This document shows positions 1 to 6,621 of a stretch of DNA of 8,077 nt, piece after piece (position 1 is the first letter of the stretch; each line of letters begins with the position of its first letter). Made by a program: the position numbers and the translations under genes. The stretch is taken from assembly GCA_003504855.1 (NCBI GenBank), contig DNZD01000157.1, forward strand, positions 1 to 8,077. The letters run 5' to 3'. Below the pieces are notes generated by a model. It ran no database searches. It worked only from the letters and a program-made list of their open reading frames with translations, and was not told the origin of the DNA. This stretch comes from Cytophagales bacterium. Lineage in GTDB: Bacteria > Bacteroidota > Bacteroidia > Cytophagales > Cyclobacteriaceae.

Positions 1-39
1 TTCGATAAAACGAAGTTAGGGAAAGTTTATTTCAGCTAA

Positions 40-1941
40 TCAGGAAACCAATTCCACACTTCGGCGGATGAAATTCGTCAGGTCAGCACCGGTGAGCATC
101 CCCTGCGATAGCAAGGCAAGGTCATAGGCCTGCTTGGCTAATTTCAATTGTTGCTCTTCGCCTTCTGCCTTCAGCACGCGCTGAGCTATTTTATGGTTAC
201 TGTTCACCGAAACCGTGTACTGATCCGGCATGCTTCCCATGAAGCCATACATGCCCCCGCCGGTGCGGGCCATGTCTTTCATCCGGCGTGCCCACTCGCT
301 CATGGTCACCGTTACCGGCAGGTGGTCAGGGGCCAGGGATTCAATCATCACCGTCATGGATGCATTGCCAATAGCTTTGGTAAAGGCGTCCTTGAGTTTG
401 TCCTGATCCTCCTGACTGAGTACGCTTTCGATTTTCTCATCCTTAAGAATCAATTTTTCGATGGTGTCGCTATCTACCCGGCGGAACTGCGCCTTGTCCA
501 GCTTTTGCTCCAGGTTGTTGATAAAATGACTATCCAGAACACCGTCCATGATGAGAACATCATATGCCTTGCGGTTTGCCGTCTCAATGAAACTATGCTG
601 CTTGGCGGGGTCACTGGAATACAAGTGGATGAGTTGTGACTCATTGTCGGTTTGCAGGTCTTTGATGTATTCGCGGTATTCGTCGATGGTATAGTACTTC
701 TTCTGTGTGTTCTTGAACAACACGAAATCTTTGGCGCGGTCATAAAATTTCTCGTCGCTGACCATGCCATACTTCACAAATATGCTGATGTCGTCCCACT
801 TCTTTTCAAAGTCTGCCCGGTCTTTCTTAAACATCTCATGCAGCTTGTCGGCCACCTTCTTGGTGATGTGCTGGCTGATCTTCTTAACGTTTGAGTCACT
901 TTGCAGATAGCTGCGTGAAACGTTCAGGGGAATGTCCGGGGAGTCCAGCACGCCGTGCAGGAGCATCAAAAAGTCAGGCACTACATCTTTTACCTCATCG
1001 GTGATGAACACCTGCCGGCTGTAGAGCTGAATCTTGTTTCTATTGAGTTCGAAATCATTCTTCACCTTCGGGAAGTACAACACACCGGTCAGGTTAAAGG
1101 GATAGTCTACGTTGAGGTGAATCCAAAAGAGCGGATCTTCGGTGAAGGGGTAGAGCTCCTTATAAAACTTGAGGTAATCTTCGTCGGTCAGGTCTGCTGG
1201 TGATTTGCTCCAGAGCGGAGAAGGATTGTTGATGATCCGGTCCTTCTTGACTGTTTTAAACTTGGGCTTGCCGTCCTTGTCAACGCCATCTTCTTCACTT
1301 TCATCTTTGGTTCCAAACTTGATCTCAACGGGTAGGAACTTGCAATATTTGTCGAGAATACCTTTCAAACGGAATTCATCAAGGAATTCTTCAGAGTCCG
1401 CATTTACGTGAAGGATTACATCTGTTCCCCGATCCTTTTTGGGTTCAGGGCGTAATTCAAATGCGGTGGAGCCATCGCATTCCCACCGGGCACCTTCGGC
1501 CTCAGTGGCTTTGAATGACCTGGAGTGAATGACCACCCTTTCTGCTACCATGAAAGCAGAGTAGAAACCGAGTCCGAACTTGCCAATGATGTCTTTGCCG
1601 TCAGCTTTGTCCTTGAATTTTTCAATGAATTCTGTGGCGCCGGAAAATGCGATTTGGTTGATGTATTTCTTAATCTCTTCGCCTGTCATCCCGAGGCCGC
1701 GATCGCTTACGGTAATGGTTTTATTCTTCTTGTCGAAGCTCACTTCAATACGAAGTTCGCCCAGCTCGCCATTGAACTCCCCAAGGGAGGCCAGTTTGCG
1801 AAGCTTTTGCGTGGCGTCGACGGCGTTACTTACAAGCTCACGGAGAAAAATCTCATGATCCGAGTAAAGGAACTTCTTGATGATGGGGAAAATGTTCTCG
1901 GTATTGATCGAGATGGTGCCTTTTTCCATTGTTTCTGCCAT
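40..1941 (-). CDS. htpG: Molecular chaperone HtpG (bacterial Hsp90)
   Basis: Cytosolic ATP-driven dimeric chaperone that remodels late-folding client proteins, usually together with DnaK. The 633 residues match the family length and show all three Hsp90 domains. The N-terminal GHKL ATPase covers about 1-235, with FLRELVSNAVDA at 32-43 (catalytic Glu35, Mg-binding Asn39), the nucleotide-binding SDRGLGM at 79-85 and the glycine-rich lid GKFGLGFYSAF at 120-130. The middle domain has the NVSRSYLQ arginine motif at 340-347 (Arg343). The C-terminal dimerisation part runs from about 520 to the end. Within the family, the spelling FPIIKKFLYSDHEIFLREL is typical of Bacteroidota. The ATG at 1941 is used here; a second in-frame ATG four codons later (1929) would give a start nearer to many relatives and cannot be excluded. 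A terminator-like hairpin ends 19 bases before the start. The C-terminus is complete, with the stop at 40-42. Confidence 0.97.
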   Translation of the reverse strand: MAETMEKGTISINTENIFPIIKKFLYSDHEIFLRELVSNAVDATQKLRKLASLGEFNGELGELRIEVSFDKKNKTITVSDRGLGMTGEEIKKYINQIAFSGATEFIEKFKDKADGKDIIGKFGLGFYSAFMVAERVVIHSRSFKATEAEGARWECDGSTAFELRPEPKKDRGTDVILHVNADSEEFLDEFRLKGILDKYCKFLPVEIKFGTKDESEEDGVDKDGKPKFKTVKKDRIINNPSPLWSKSPADLTDEDYLKFYKELYPFTEDPLFWIHLNVDYPFNLTGVLYFPKVKNDFELNRNKIQLYSRQVFITDEVKDVVPDFLMLLHGVLDSPDIPLNVSRSYLQSDSNVKKISQHITKKVADKLHEMFKKDRADFEKKWDDISIFVKYGMVSDEKFYDRAKDFVLFKNTQKKYYTIDEYREYIKDLQTDNESQLIHLYSSDPAKQHSFIETANRKAYDVLIMDGVLDSHFINNLEQKLDKAQFRRVDSDTIEKLILKDEKIESVLSQEDQDKLKDAFTKAIGNASMTVMIESLAPDHLPVTVTMSEWARRMKDMARTGGGMYGFMGSMPDQYTVSVNSNHKIAQRVLKAEGEEQQLKLAKQAYDLALLSQGMLTGADLTNFIRRSVELVS

Positions 1942-1960
1942 AGTGTATGCGTTTAAAAGA

Positions 1961-1985
1961 GAAATCCTCGCGGGACGAGGATTTC
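1961..1985 (-). terminator. Rho-independent terminator of the HU-TPR-rng operon, adjacent to htpG
   Basis: A perfect 10-base-pair stem (1961-1970 with 1976-1985) and a 5-base loop. On the minus strand it is followed at once by a T-rich run (TCTTTT), the form of an intrinsic terminator. It lies 35 bases after the rng stop codon, so it most simply ends that operon. It is only 19 bases before the htpG ATG, so unless htpG transcription starts inside or after it, the hairpin would also lie in the htpG leader. On the plus strand the downstream side is not T-rich, so one-way action is favoured. Confidence 0.75.
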
Positions 1986-2020
1986 AAATGCTATTCCAAT
2001 TTTCTGGTTGTGCCAGGTTG

Positions 2021-3610
2021 TCAGATTTCTGCTGCCGGAGGAGCCGCTTGCGCGGGTTTGCCGAGGTCTATTTCTTCGCCGTCTTTGTTGAGGAAATGAA
2101 ACTCCACAATGCCAAGCGAAGTATCCTTTACCAGGTTGACCCAGCGTTTGTATTTGAAGAACCACTTCACGCGCTTAGAGAAAATTCCCTTTGTATAGTA
2201 AGCATACAGAAAAGGGTGGAGGGCCAGGACCAGATTAGGTTCGTTTTGCTTCAGAAACAGGTGCTGGATGTGTTCTTCAATCTGATCGGTAATTAGGATA
2301 CTGGCGGTAATGCTTCCGGAGCCATTGCAGGTTGGGCACACTTCCTTGGTGGCGATATTCATCTGCGGACGAACACGCTCGCGGGTGATCTGCATCAATC
2401 CGAACTTGGACAACGGCAACACCGTGTGTTTCGCCCGGTCTTGCTCCATCTCCTCGAGAATGGTCTTGAAGATGAGTTTCTTGTTCTCCTGATTCCGCAT
2501 GTCGATAAAGTCGACAACGATAATCCCGCCCATGTCACGAAGGCGCAACTGGCGGGCAACTTCGCGTGCAGCTTCCAGGTTTACCGACAGGGCGGTTGTT
2601 TCCTGATTTTCTTCGCGATTCGATTTGTTACCGCTATTGACGTCAATGACGTGCAGGGCTTCGGTGTGTTCTATGATCAGGTATCCACCGGCTTTGAGGC
2701 TCACCGTTTGTCCGAAGGCGGACTTGATAAGTTTTTCTATGCCATAGTGTTCGAAGATCTTGGCTTTGCCTGTGTACAACTTTACAATCTTCTCCTTATC
2801 GGGAGCGATGGTGTGGATGTACGTTTTTACCTCCTCAAAGATTTTTTTATCATCGATGTGGATGTTATCAAAGGACTCATTCAGCACATCGCGAAGGATG
2901 GAAGAAGTTTTGCTGAGTTCTCCGATGATCTTGTCGCGCGGGTTGGCGGTGACGAGACGGGCAATGCCATCTTCCCAGGTTTTGACCAGGTTACGCAGGT
3001 CTTTGTCCAGTTCGGCGACTTCTTTGCCTTCAGCGACGGTGCGTACAATCACACCAAAACCCTCAGGTTTGATGGATTGGATGAGCCTTTGCAGGCGTTT
3101 GCGTTCGTCGCTGCTGCTAATGCGCTTCGATACATTGACTGAATTGGCGAACGGTACCAATACCAGGTATCGTCCGGCGAGTGACAACTCCGAAGAAAGA
3201 CGCGGGCCTTTGGTTGAGATCGGCTCCTTTACAACCTGAACAGGGATGAACTGGTTTTTAGCGAGCTGCTGGCCGATTTTTCCATGCTTGTCGATGTCCT
3301 TTTCGGCATGGAATTTATCGAGACGGCCACCGGTGATCTTTTTGGCGCGGACCAGCTTGGTGAATTTTTGGAGTGAACCGAATTGAGGACCGAGATCGAG
3401 GTAATGCAGGAAAGCATCCTTTTCGTACCCGATATCGATGAAGGCGGCATTCAGGCCCTGAACAACTTTTTTGACGTTGCCCAGGTAAATGTCTCCAACA
3501 GCGAATTTTCCTCCTCCGGTGTCTTCGTGAAATTCAACCAGCGTTTTGTCGCGCAACAGGGCGATGCGGCATCCTTCCGGAGTAGCGCTGATGATTAGTT
3601 CGTTACTCAC
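2021..3610 (-). CDS. rng: Ribonuclease G (RNase E/G family endoribonuclease)
   Basis: Single-strand-specific endoribonuclease that senses RNA 5' ends and matures rRNA and decays mRNA. It has 529 residues, longer than the 489 of E. coli RNase G but far shorter than RNase E, with no long C-terminal degradosome scaffold. An S1 RNA-binding domain spans about 36-130 (GDIYLGNVKKV, AAFIDIG) and contains a lysine-rich stretch at about 84-117. The 5'-sensor region follows (GPRLSSELSLAGRYLVLVP, 136-154). The DNase I-like catalytic core carries the two metal-binding aspartates in IDVNSG (Asp323) and VVDFIDMR (Asp367). The zinc-link CPTC lies at 425-428. The tail ends in an Ala/Pro-rich stretch. The start codon is GTG; an in-frame TGA three codons upstream and no nearby ATG make it the likely start. 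It is the last gene of the operon, 20 bases after the small basic protein gene. Confidence 0.95.
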   Translation of the reverse strand: MSNELIISATPEGCRIALLRDKTLVEFHEDTGGGKFAVGDIYLGNVKKVVQGLNAAFIDIGYEKDAFLHYLDLGPQFGSLQKFTKLVRAKKITGGRLDKFHAEKDIDKHGKIGQQLAKNQFIPVQVVKEPISTKGPRLSSELSLAGRYLVLVPFANSVNVSKRISSSDERKRLQRLIQSIKPEGFGVIVRTVAEGKEVAELDKDLRNLVKTWEDGIARLVTANPRDKIIGELSKTSSILRDVLNESFDNIHIDDKKIFEEVKTYIHTIAPDKEKIVKLYTGKAKIFEHYGIEKLIKSAFGQTVSLKAGGYLIIEHTEALHVIDVNSGNKSNREENQETTALSVNLEAAREVARQLRLRDMGGIIVVDFIDMRNQENKKLIFKTILEEMEQDRAKHTVLPLSKFGLMQITRERVRPQMNIATKEVCPTCNGSGSITASILITDQIEEHIQHLFLKQNEPNLVLALHPFLYAYYTKGIFSKRVKWFFKYKRWVNLVKDTSLGIVEFHFLNKDGEEIDLGKPAQAAPPAAEI

Positions 3611-3630
3611 GGTTAATCAGATGAGCTGGC

Positions 3631-3720
3631 TTACTTCTTCTTATGACGATTCTTTCTCAGGCGCTTCTTGCGCTTGTGGGTCGCCATTTTGTGCTTCTTT
3701 CTTTTCTTACCGCTTGGCAT
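3631..3720 (-). CDS. 29-residue basic protein, bS22 / AURKAIP1-COX24 (mS38)-like
   Basis: A complete small ORF, ATG at 3718-3720 and TAA at 3631-3633, encoding 29 residues. The sequence begins MPSGKKRKKHKMATHKRK and ends LRKNRHKKK. More than half of the residues are Lys, Arg or His, and there are no acidic residues. The core pattern KM-x2-HK-x-RK(K)RLRK-x-R resembles the short domain shared by mitochondrial mS38 (AURKAIP1, yeast Cox24) and the mycobacterial ribosomal protein bS22. Similar tiny ORFs in Bacteroidota are, from memory, annotated as AURKAIP1/COX24 domain proteins. A role as a small-subunit ribosomal protein binding rRNA is therefore inferred, not shown. The gene sits 20 bases before rng and 46 bases after the TPR gene, inside the same operon. 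The coding frame is convincing because the spacing is tight and a similar sequence is expected in relatives. Confidence 0.85.
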   Translation of the reverse strand: MPSGKKRKKHKMATHKRKKRLRKNRHKKK

Positions 3721-3735
3721 AGTGTGTACAGTTAG

Positions 3736-3754
3736 CCCCGACTTGTCGGCGGGG
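3736..3754. repeat. GC-rich inverted repeat between the TPR gene and the small basic protein gene
   Basis: CCCCG at 3736-3740 pairs with CGGGG at 3750-3754. An alternative inner stem CCGA/TCGG (3738-3741 with 3746-3749) is also possible. On the minus strand it starts 12 bases after the TPR stop and ends 15 bases before the next ATG. There is no T run after it, so it is not a standard intrinsic terminator. It may be an mRNA processing or stabilising hairpin, or a copy of a short dispersed palindrome. Confidence 0.4.
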
Positions 3755-3766
3755 TGAGTTAAAAAA

Positions 3767-4579
3767 TTAATTTAAGTCCTTGAGGTAGGAATCTACCGCA
3801 GCTTGTACGGCAGGGTCCTGATCCATCTTTTTCACTTGTTCAAACTGCTGCCGGGCTTTGTCCTTTTGGCCGGTGTTCATGTAGGCTACGCCCAACATCA
3901 ACTGTCCCTGGAGGTGTTTGGCATTAACTTTCACCAACTTCTCCAGCCAATCAACCGCTTTTGGAAACTGACCTGATTGGATAGACAACATCCCCATATT
4001 GTACAATGCATCCTCGTTGGCCGGATCTTCAGCCAACACTTCCCTGAGTATGGCAATCACCTGCATGGGTGCTCCCGAACTCAGATAAGTCATCGCCATT
4101 TTGGTTTTGATAGCCAGGTTGTGCGGATTCTTCTCCAGTACCTGTGCATAAAAGGACCTCGCCTTCTCCGCCAGCGCATTTTGCTTGTCGCGATCGACAG
4201 CAAATGTGTAGGCCTCGTAATAGGCATTGCCCGCTTTCAGCAGACTCTCTTCAGTGTGTAAGAACGTTGTTGCTCTTTCGGCGAACCATGCCGAGCTGTC
4301 ATATTGACCAGCCTGGCTATACAGGTTTACCAAAGAGTCGGCAAAGATAGCATTTTTTTGTTCGCTCGCGTTGGATAAGTAGCGGGCCCTCAACCGGTTA
4401 ATGTTTTTCCGGACAGATACCGGCGTTGTGGCATGCGGGCTTGGGGTTGCCTCGGCTCCTGTGGCAGGAGCTGCCTCCTGAAGTTGGCTGTCATTCTCTA
4501 CAACCGCTTTGGGCAGGAAATATAAACCAGCAATCAGCGCTAGACTGACAAAGACAAGAAGTATTCGGCGTTTGAGCAT
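3767..4579 (-). CDS. Membrane-anchored tetratricopeptide repeat protein, function unknown
   Basis: 270 residues. After a short basic start (MLKRR) comes one hydrophobic segment at about 5-22 with no lipobox or clear cleavage site, so it probably stays as an N-terminal anchor with the rest in the periplasm. A low-complexity Ala/Pro/Thr linker (about 35-54) leads to four or five TPR-like helix pairs from about 79 to 255, for example LYNMGMLSIQSGQFPKAVDW and LMLGVAYMNTGQKDKARQQF. TPR arrays bind partner proteins; no catalytic motif is visible. The ATG start fits the anchor well. It follows the HU gene by 24 bases, most of that gap being a hairpin, and precedes the bS22-like gene by 46. The place between a DNA-binding protein and RNA-related genes does not reveal its job. 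It could assist envelope or secretion machinery, but that is a guess. Confidence 0.88.
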   Translation of the reverse strand: MLKRRILLVFVSLALIAGLYFLPKAVVENDSQLQEAAPATGAEATPSPHATTPVSVRKNINRLRARYLSNASEQKNAIFADSLVNLYSQAGQYDSSAWFAERATTFLHTEESLLKAGNAYYEAYTFAVDRDKQNALAEKARSFYAQVLEKNPHNLAIKTKMAMTYLSSGAPMQVIAILREVLAEDPANEDALYNMGMLSIQSGQFPKAVDWLEKLVKVNAKHLQGQLMLGVAYMNTGQKDKARQQFEQVKKMDQDPAVQAAVDSYLKDLN

Positions 4580-4583
4580 AGAT

Positions 4584-4600
4584 GATGGGCGTGGCCCATC
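4584..4600. repeat. Perfect hairpin in the HU-TPR junction
   Basis: GATGGGC (4584-4590) and GCCCATC (4594-4600) form a perfect 7-base-pair stem with a 3-base loop. In the minus-strand transcript it begins 3 bases after the HU stop codon and ends 4 bases before the ATG of the TPR gene. There is no T run after it, so it is not a classical terminator. It could protect the 3' end of the HU message or limit initiation on the TPR gene, which would allow much more HU than TPR protein. These roles are inference. Confidence 0.55.
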
Positions 4601-4603
4601 CTG

Positions 4604-4909
4604 TTACTTTTCAGCAAGCTGCTTAACCTTGTCGCTGTTCTTGATCTTGTTGATAAATACCTTGGCTGGCTTAAAGCTCGGTATATAGTGCTCATCAATA
4701 ACAATGGCAGTATTGCGGGAAATATTACGCGCAATCTTTTTCTTGCGCTTCTTGTTGACGAAGCTTCCAAAGCCGCGCACATAGATATTATGGCCGCCCG
4801 ACATGGAATTCTTTACAATAGAAAAAAAGGCTTCAATGGAGGCGGTAACATCTGCCTTGTCAATGCCTGTCTTCTCGGCAATTTGGTTGATAACGTCTGC
4901 TTTCGTCAC
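4604..4909 (-). CDS. HU/IHF-family DNA-binding protein
   Basis: 101 residues of a nucleoid-associated protein that dimerises and bends DNA. It opens MTKADVINQIAEKTGIDKADV, the usual helical start of the family. The beta-arm hallmark GFGSF lies at 46-50 and is followed by a very basic stretch, VNKKRKKKIARN at 51-62. The canonical RNP tip, whose proline wedges between base pairs in HU and IHF, reads Arg61-Asn62-Ile63 here, so the proline is missing. The C-terminal IPSFKPAKVF (76-85) is normal, followed by a short Lys-rich tail. The start is GTG at 4907-4909; an in-frame TAA five codons upstream and no ATG support it. First gene of the minus-strand operon, divergent from mutY, with a promoter candidate 39 bases upstream. 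HU versus IHF-like identity cannot be settled by eye. Confidence 0.95.
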   Translation of the reverse strand: MTKADVINQIAEKTGIDKADVTASIEAFFSIVKNSMSGGHNIYVRGFGSFVNKKRKKKIARNISRNTAIVIDEHYIPSFKPAKVFINKIKNSDKVKQLAEK

Positions 4910-4947
4910 GGTGATGGGGTGTTAGTAACTTTTCTGATTAGGGACGG

Positions 4948-4981
4948 CAAAATTAATTTGCTGGGCCAGAATTAAAAACAA
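4948..4981 (-). promoter_or_regulatory. Candidate promoter of the HU operon (Bacteroidota type)
   Basis: On the minus strand a full match to the -7 consensus TAnnTTTG (TAATTTTG, 4948-4955) is preceded, after 23 bases, by TTG (4979-4981). This is within the upper end of the spacing reported for Flavobacterium promoters. Transcription would start near 4941, giving a leader of about 30 bases before the GTG. The surrounding 99-base spacer between the HU gene and mutY is AT-rich. The prediction rests on motif match only. Confidence 0.5.
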
Positions 4982-5008
4982 TATTGAAAAATTCTGATTA
5001 TCAATGAA

Positions 5009-6064
5009 ATGAAGGCGGTACAATTCTCTAAAAAACTCGTCGAATGGTACCAGGATGACCATCGCGACCTGCCGTGGAGAAATACCCGGGACCCCTATAA
5101 AATATGGCTTTCGGAAATTATCCTCCAGCAAACCCGCGTAGCTCAAGGCCTTCCCTATTACCAAAAGTTTGTAAAGAAGTATCCCACCGTCGGGGCATTG
5201 GCGAGGGCCCGTCAGCCAGATATCCTCCGCTTATGGCAAGGATTGGGATACTACAGCCGGGCTCGCAACTTACATGCATGTGCCCATGCCATCGTTGATT
5301 TGCATCAGTCCAAATTTCCAACAACAGCAGCGGTATTACGCACACTTCCGGGTATTGGACCATACACAGCCGCTGCCATCGCTTCATTTGCATTTGATGA
5401 ACCGGTGGCTGTGGTGGATGGTAATGTTTATCGCGTATTAGCCAGGTATTTTGGAATTTCTGATGACATCACCTCGACTGCTGGCAAGCTGCGGTTTGCG
5501 CAACTCGCTCAGGAATTGATCTCTCATCAACAGCCTGCGTCTTATAACCAGGCAATAATGGAATTTGGTGCCACCTGTTGCACCCCGCATTCCCCCGCAT
5601 GCGATGATTGTGTATTGCGTGCAGGCTGTAAGGCAAAGGCCGGACAAAACCCGGAAGATTATCCCGTCAAGGGCAAGATCAAAGCGGTAAGGCAACGCTA
5701 CTTTTATTATTTCGTGATCCGGAAAGCAGGCAAGATTGCCATGAAACCCAGAACGGATAAAGACATTTGGCAAGGACTATTCGATTTTCCACTGCTGGAA
5801 ACGAACAAGGTGCTTACGCCAGCCGCGATGAACAAGTTGTTGGGACGATCCGGGAGCCGATGGACGGTTTCAGCGGAATACAAGCATCAACTTACCCATC
5901 AAACCATACGCACACGCTTTATTGAATGGCGTGACCAGACAACACTTAAGCAGATAGTTGGCTCCCGGATGGATCAGGTTCAATGGTTAACAAATCGGGA
6001 GGTGGAGAAAGCACCCAAACCAGTCCTCATCCTGCGCTACCTGGAGGAAAGCAAAGTTTTATAG
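5009..6064 (+). CDS. mutY: A/G-specific adenine DNA glycosylase MutY
   Basis: Base-excision repair enzyme that removes adenine mispaired with 8-oxoguanine, preventing G-to-T changes. 351 residues, the normal length for the family. The N-terminal catalytic domain has [12 protein letters not shown] (33-44) with catalytic Glu36, [11 protein letters not shown] at 78-88, the helix-hairpin-helix LPGIGPYTA (113-121) and catalytic Asp137 in [12 protein letters not shown]. The [4Fe-4S] cluster ligands are Cys191, Cys198, Cys201 and Cys207 in the exact C-x6-C-x2-C-x5-C spacing. A C-terminal MutT/NUDIX-like 8-oxoG recognition domain runs from about 230 ([21 protein letters not shown]). In it HQLTH (293-297) takes the place of the E. 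coli FSH-loop motif. The ATG at 5009 matches the family N-terminus. It diverges from the HU gene; ssb follows after 109 bases. Confidence 0.97.
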   Translation: MKAVQFSKKLVEWYQDDHRDLPWRNTRDPYKIWLSEIILQQTRVAQGLPYYQKFVKKYPTVGALARARQPDILRLWQGLGYYSRARNLHACAHAIVDLHQSKFPTTAAVLRTLPGIGPYTAAAIASFAFDEPVAVVDGNVYRVLARYFGISDDITSTAGKLRFAQLAQELISHQQPASYNQAIMEFGATCCTPHSPACDDCVLRAGCKAKAGQNPEDYPVKGKIKAVRQRYFYYFVIRKAGKIAMKPRTDKDIWQGLFDFPLLETNKVLTPAAMNKLLGRSGSRWTVSAEYKHQLTHQTIRTRFIEWRDQTTLKQIVGSRMDQVQWLTNREVEKAPKPVLILRYLEESKVL

Positions 6065-6081
6065 GAGTCCCGGAAAATGGG

Positions 6082-6089
6082 TATTTTTG
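6082..6089 (+). promoter_or_regulatory. Candidate -7 promoter element for ssb
   Basis: TATTTTTG fits TAnnTTTG exactly and lies in the 109-base gap between mutY and ssb. Transcription would begin about 78 bases before the ssb ATG. No TTG stands at the expected -33 distance; only a T run (6057-6060) is present, so the call is weak. If real, ssb, gldE and gldD could be transcribed independently of mutY. Confidence 0.35.
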
Positions 6090-6173
6090 CAACCCGCCTT
6101 CACCCAAATTGCATGGGGGTGCTCAGGAAGGGGAAGTCGACAAACGCAACTCATCTTATTTAAAATACCCGTT

Positions 6174-6611
6174 ATGTCAGGTGTCAATAAAGTAATTCTG
6201 GTAGGCCGTCTGGGCAAAGATCCCGAAGTCAGAAACCTCGAAAATGGAGCCTCTGTGGCTAATTTTACCATCGCCACTTCTGAATCATATAAAGACAAAA
6301 CCACCGGCGAGAAAAAGGAAATTACCGAGTGGCACAACATCGTTTTGTGGCGCGGCCTGGCTGAGATTGCTGCCAAGTACTTGCACAAAGGGGACATGAT
6401 CTATATAGAAGGTAAGCTCCGCACCCGTTCCTGGGAGAAGGAAGGAGTTACCCGATACACCACCGAAGTGGTTGGCGATAATATGACTATGCTAAGCACA
6501 CGCCGTGAAGGCGGTGGAGGCAATGCAGAGTATAGACCGTCGGCTCCACCCACCAGTGCATCAGATGATGGTGGCCGGATGGTAAGCGGCACCGATGATC
6601 TTCCATTTTAA
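6174..6611 (+). CDS. ssb: Single-stranded DNA-binding protein
   Basis: Binds and protects single-stranded DNA during replication, recombination and repair and recruits partner enzymes. 145 residues. The OB fold covers about 1-108, starting [20 protein letters not shown], with TEWHNIVLW at 51-59 and [20 protein letters not shown] at 73-92. The aromatic residues Trp53, Trp59 and Trp87 are in the usual places for base stacking. A Gly/Pro/Ser-rich flexible linker (about 111-139) leads to the acidic tip DDLPF, the docking site for partner proteins. The ATG at 6174 is chosen because MSGVNKV is the usual start of the family; the reading frame stays open upstream to a TTG at 6087, but that part does not look like SSB. 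gldE starts 10 bases after the stop, suggesting cotranscription. Confidence 0.97.
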   Translation: MSGVNKVILVGRLGKDPEVRNLENGASVANFTIATSESYKDKTTGEKKEITEWHNIVLWRGLAEIAAKYLHKGDMIYIEGKLRTRSWEKEGVTRYTTEVVGDNMTMLSTRREGGGGNAEYRPSAPPTSASDDGGRMVSGTDDLPF

Positions 6612-6621
6612 TACCTGAGCT

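Noticed and set aside
1..14. Inverted repeat TTCG...CGAA after the htpG stop
   Set aside because: The stem is only four base pairs with two A/T pairs, and the window ends before any T run could be seen; too weak to call a terminator.
1525..1956. 143-codon plus-strand frame over the htpG start region
   Set aside because: Antisense to the conserved ATPase domain of htpG, with no recognisable family; overlaps the terminator stem region by chance.
2426..3142. 238-codon plus-strand open frame opposite rng
   Set aside because: It lies wholly antisense to the well-supported rng frame, shows no domain and has no start context; it is a shadow of rng codon usage.
5004..5012. Two-codon minimal ORF ATG-AAA-TGA overlapping the mutY start
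   Set aside because: It could in theory recycle ribosomes onto mutY, but such a short pattern is common by chance, and nothing else supports it.
6087..6173. 29-residue upstream extension of ssb from a TTG
   Set aside because: The extension lacks SSB similarity, and MSGVNKV at 6174 is the conserved family start; the TTG also falls inside the candidate promoter box.
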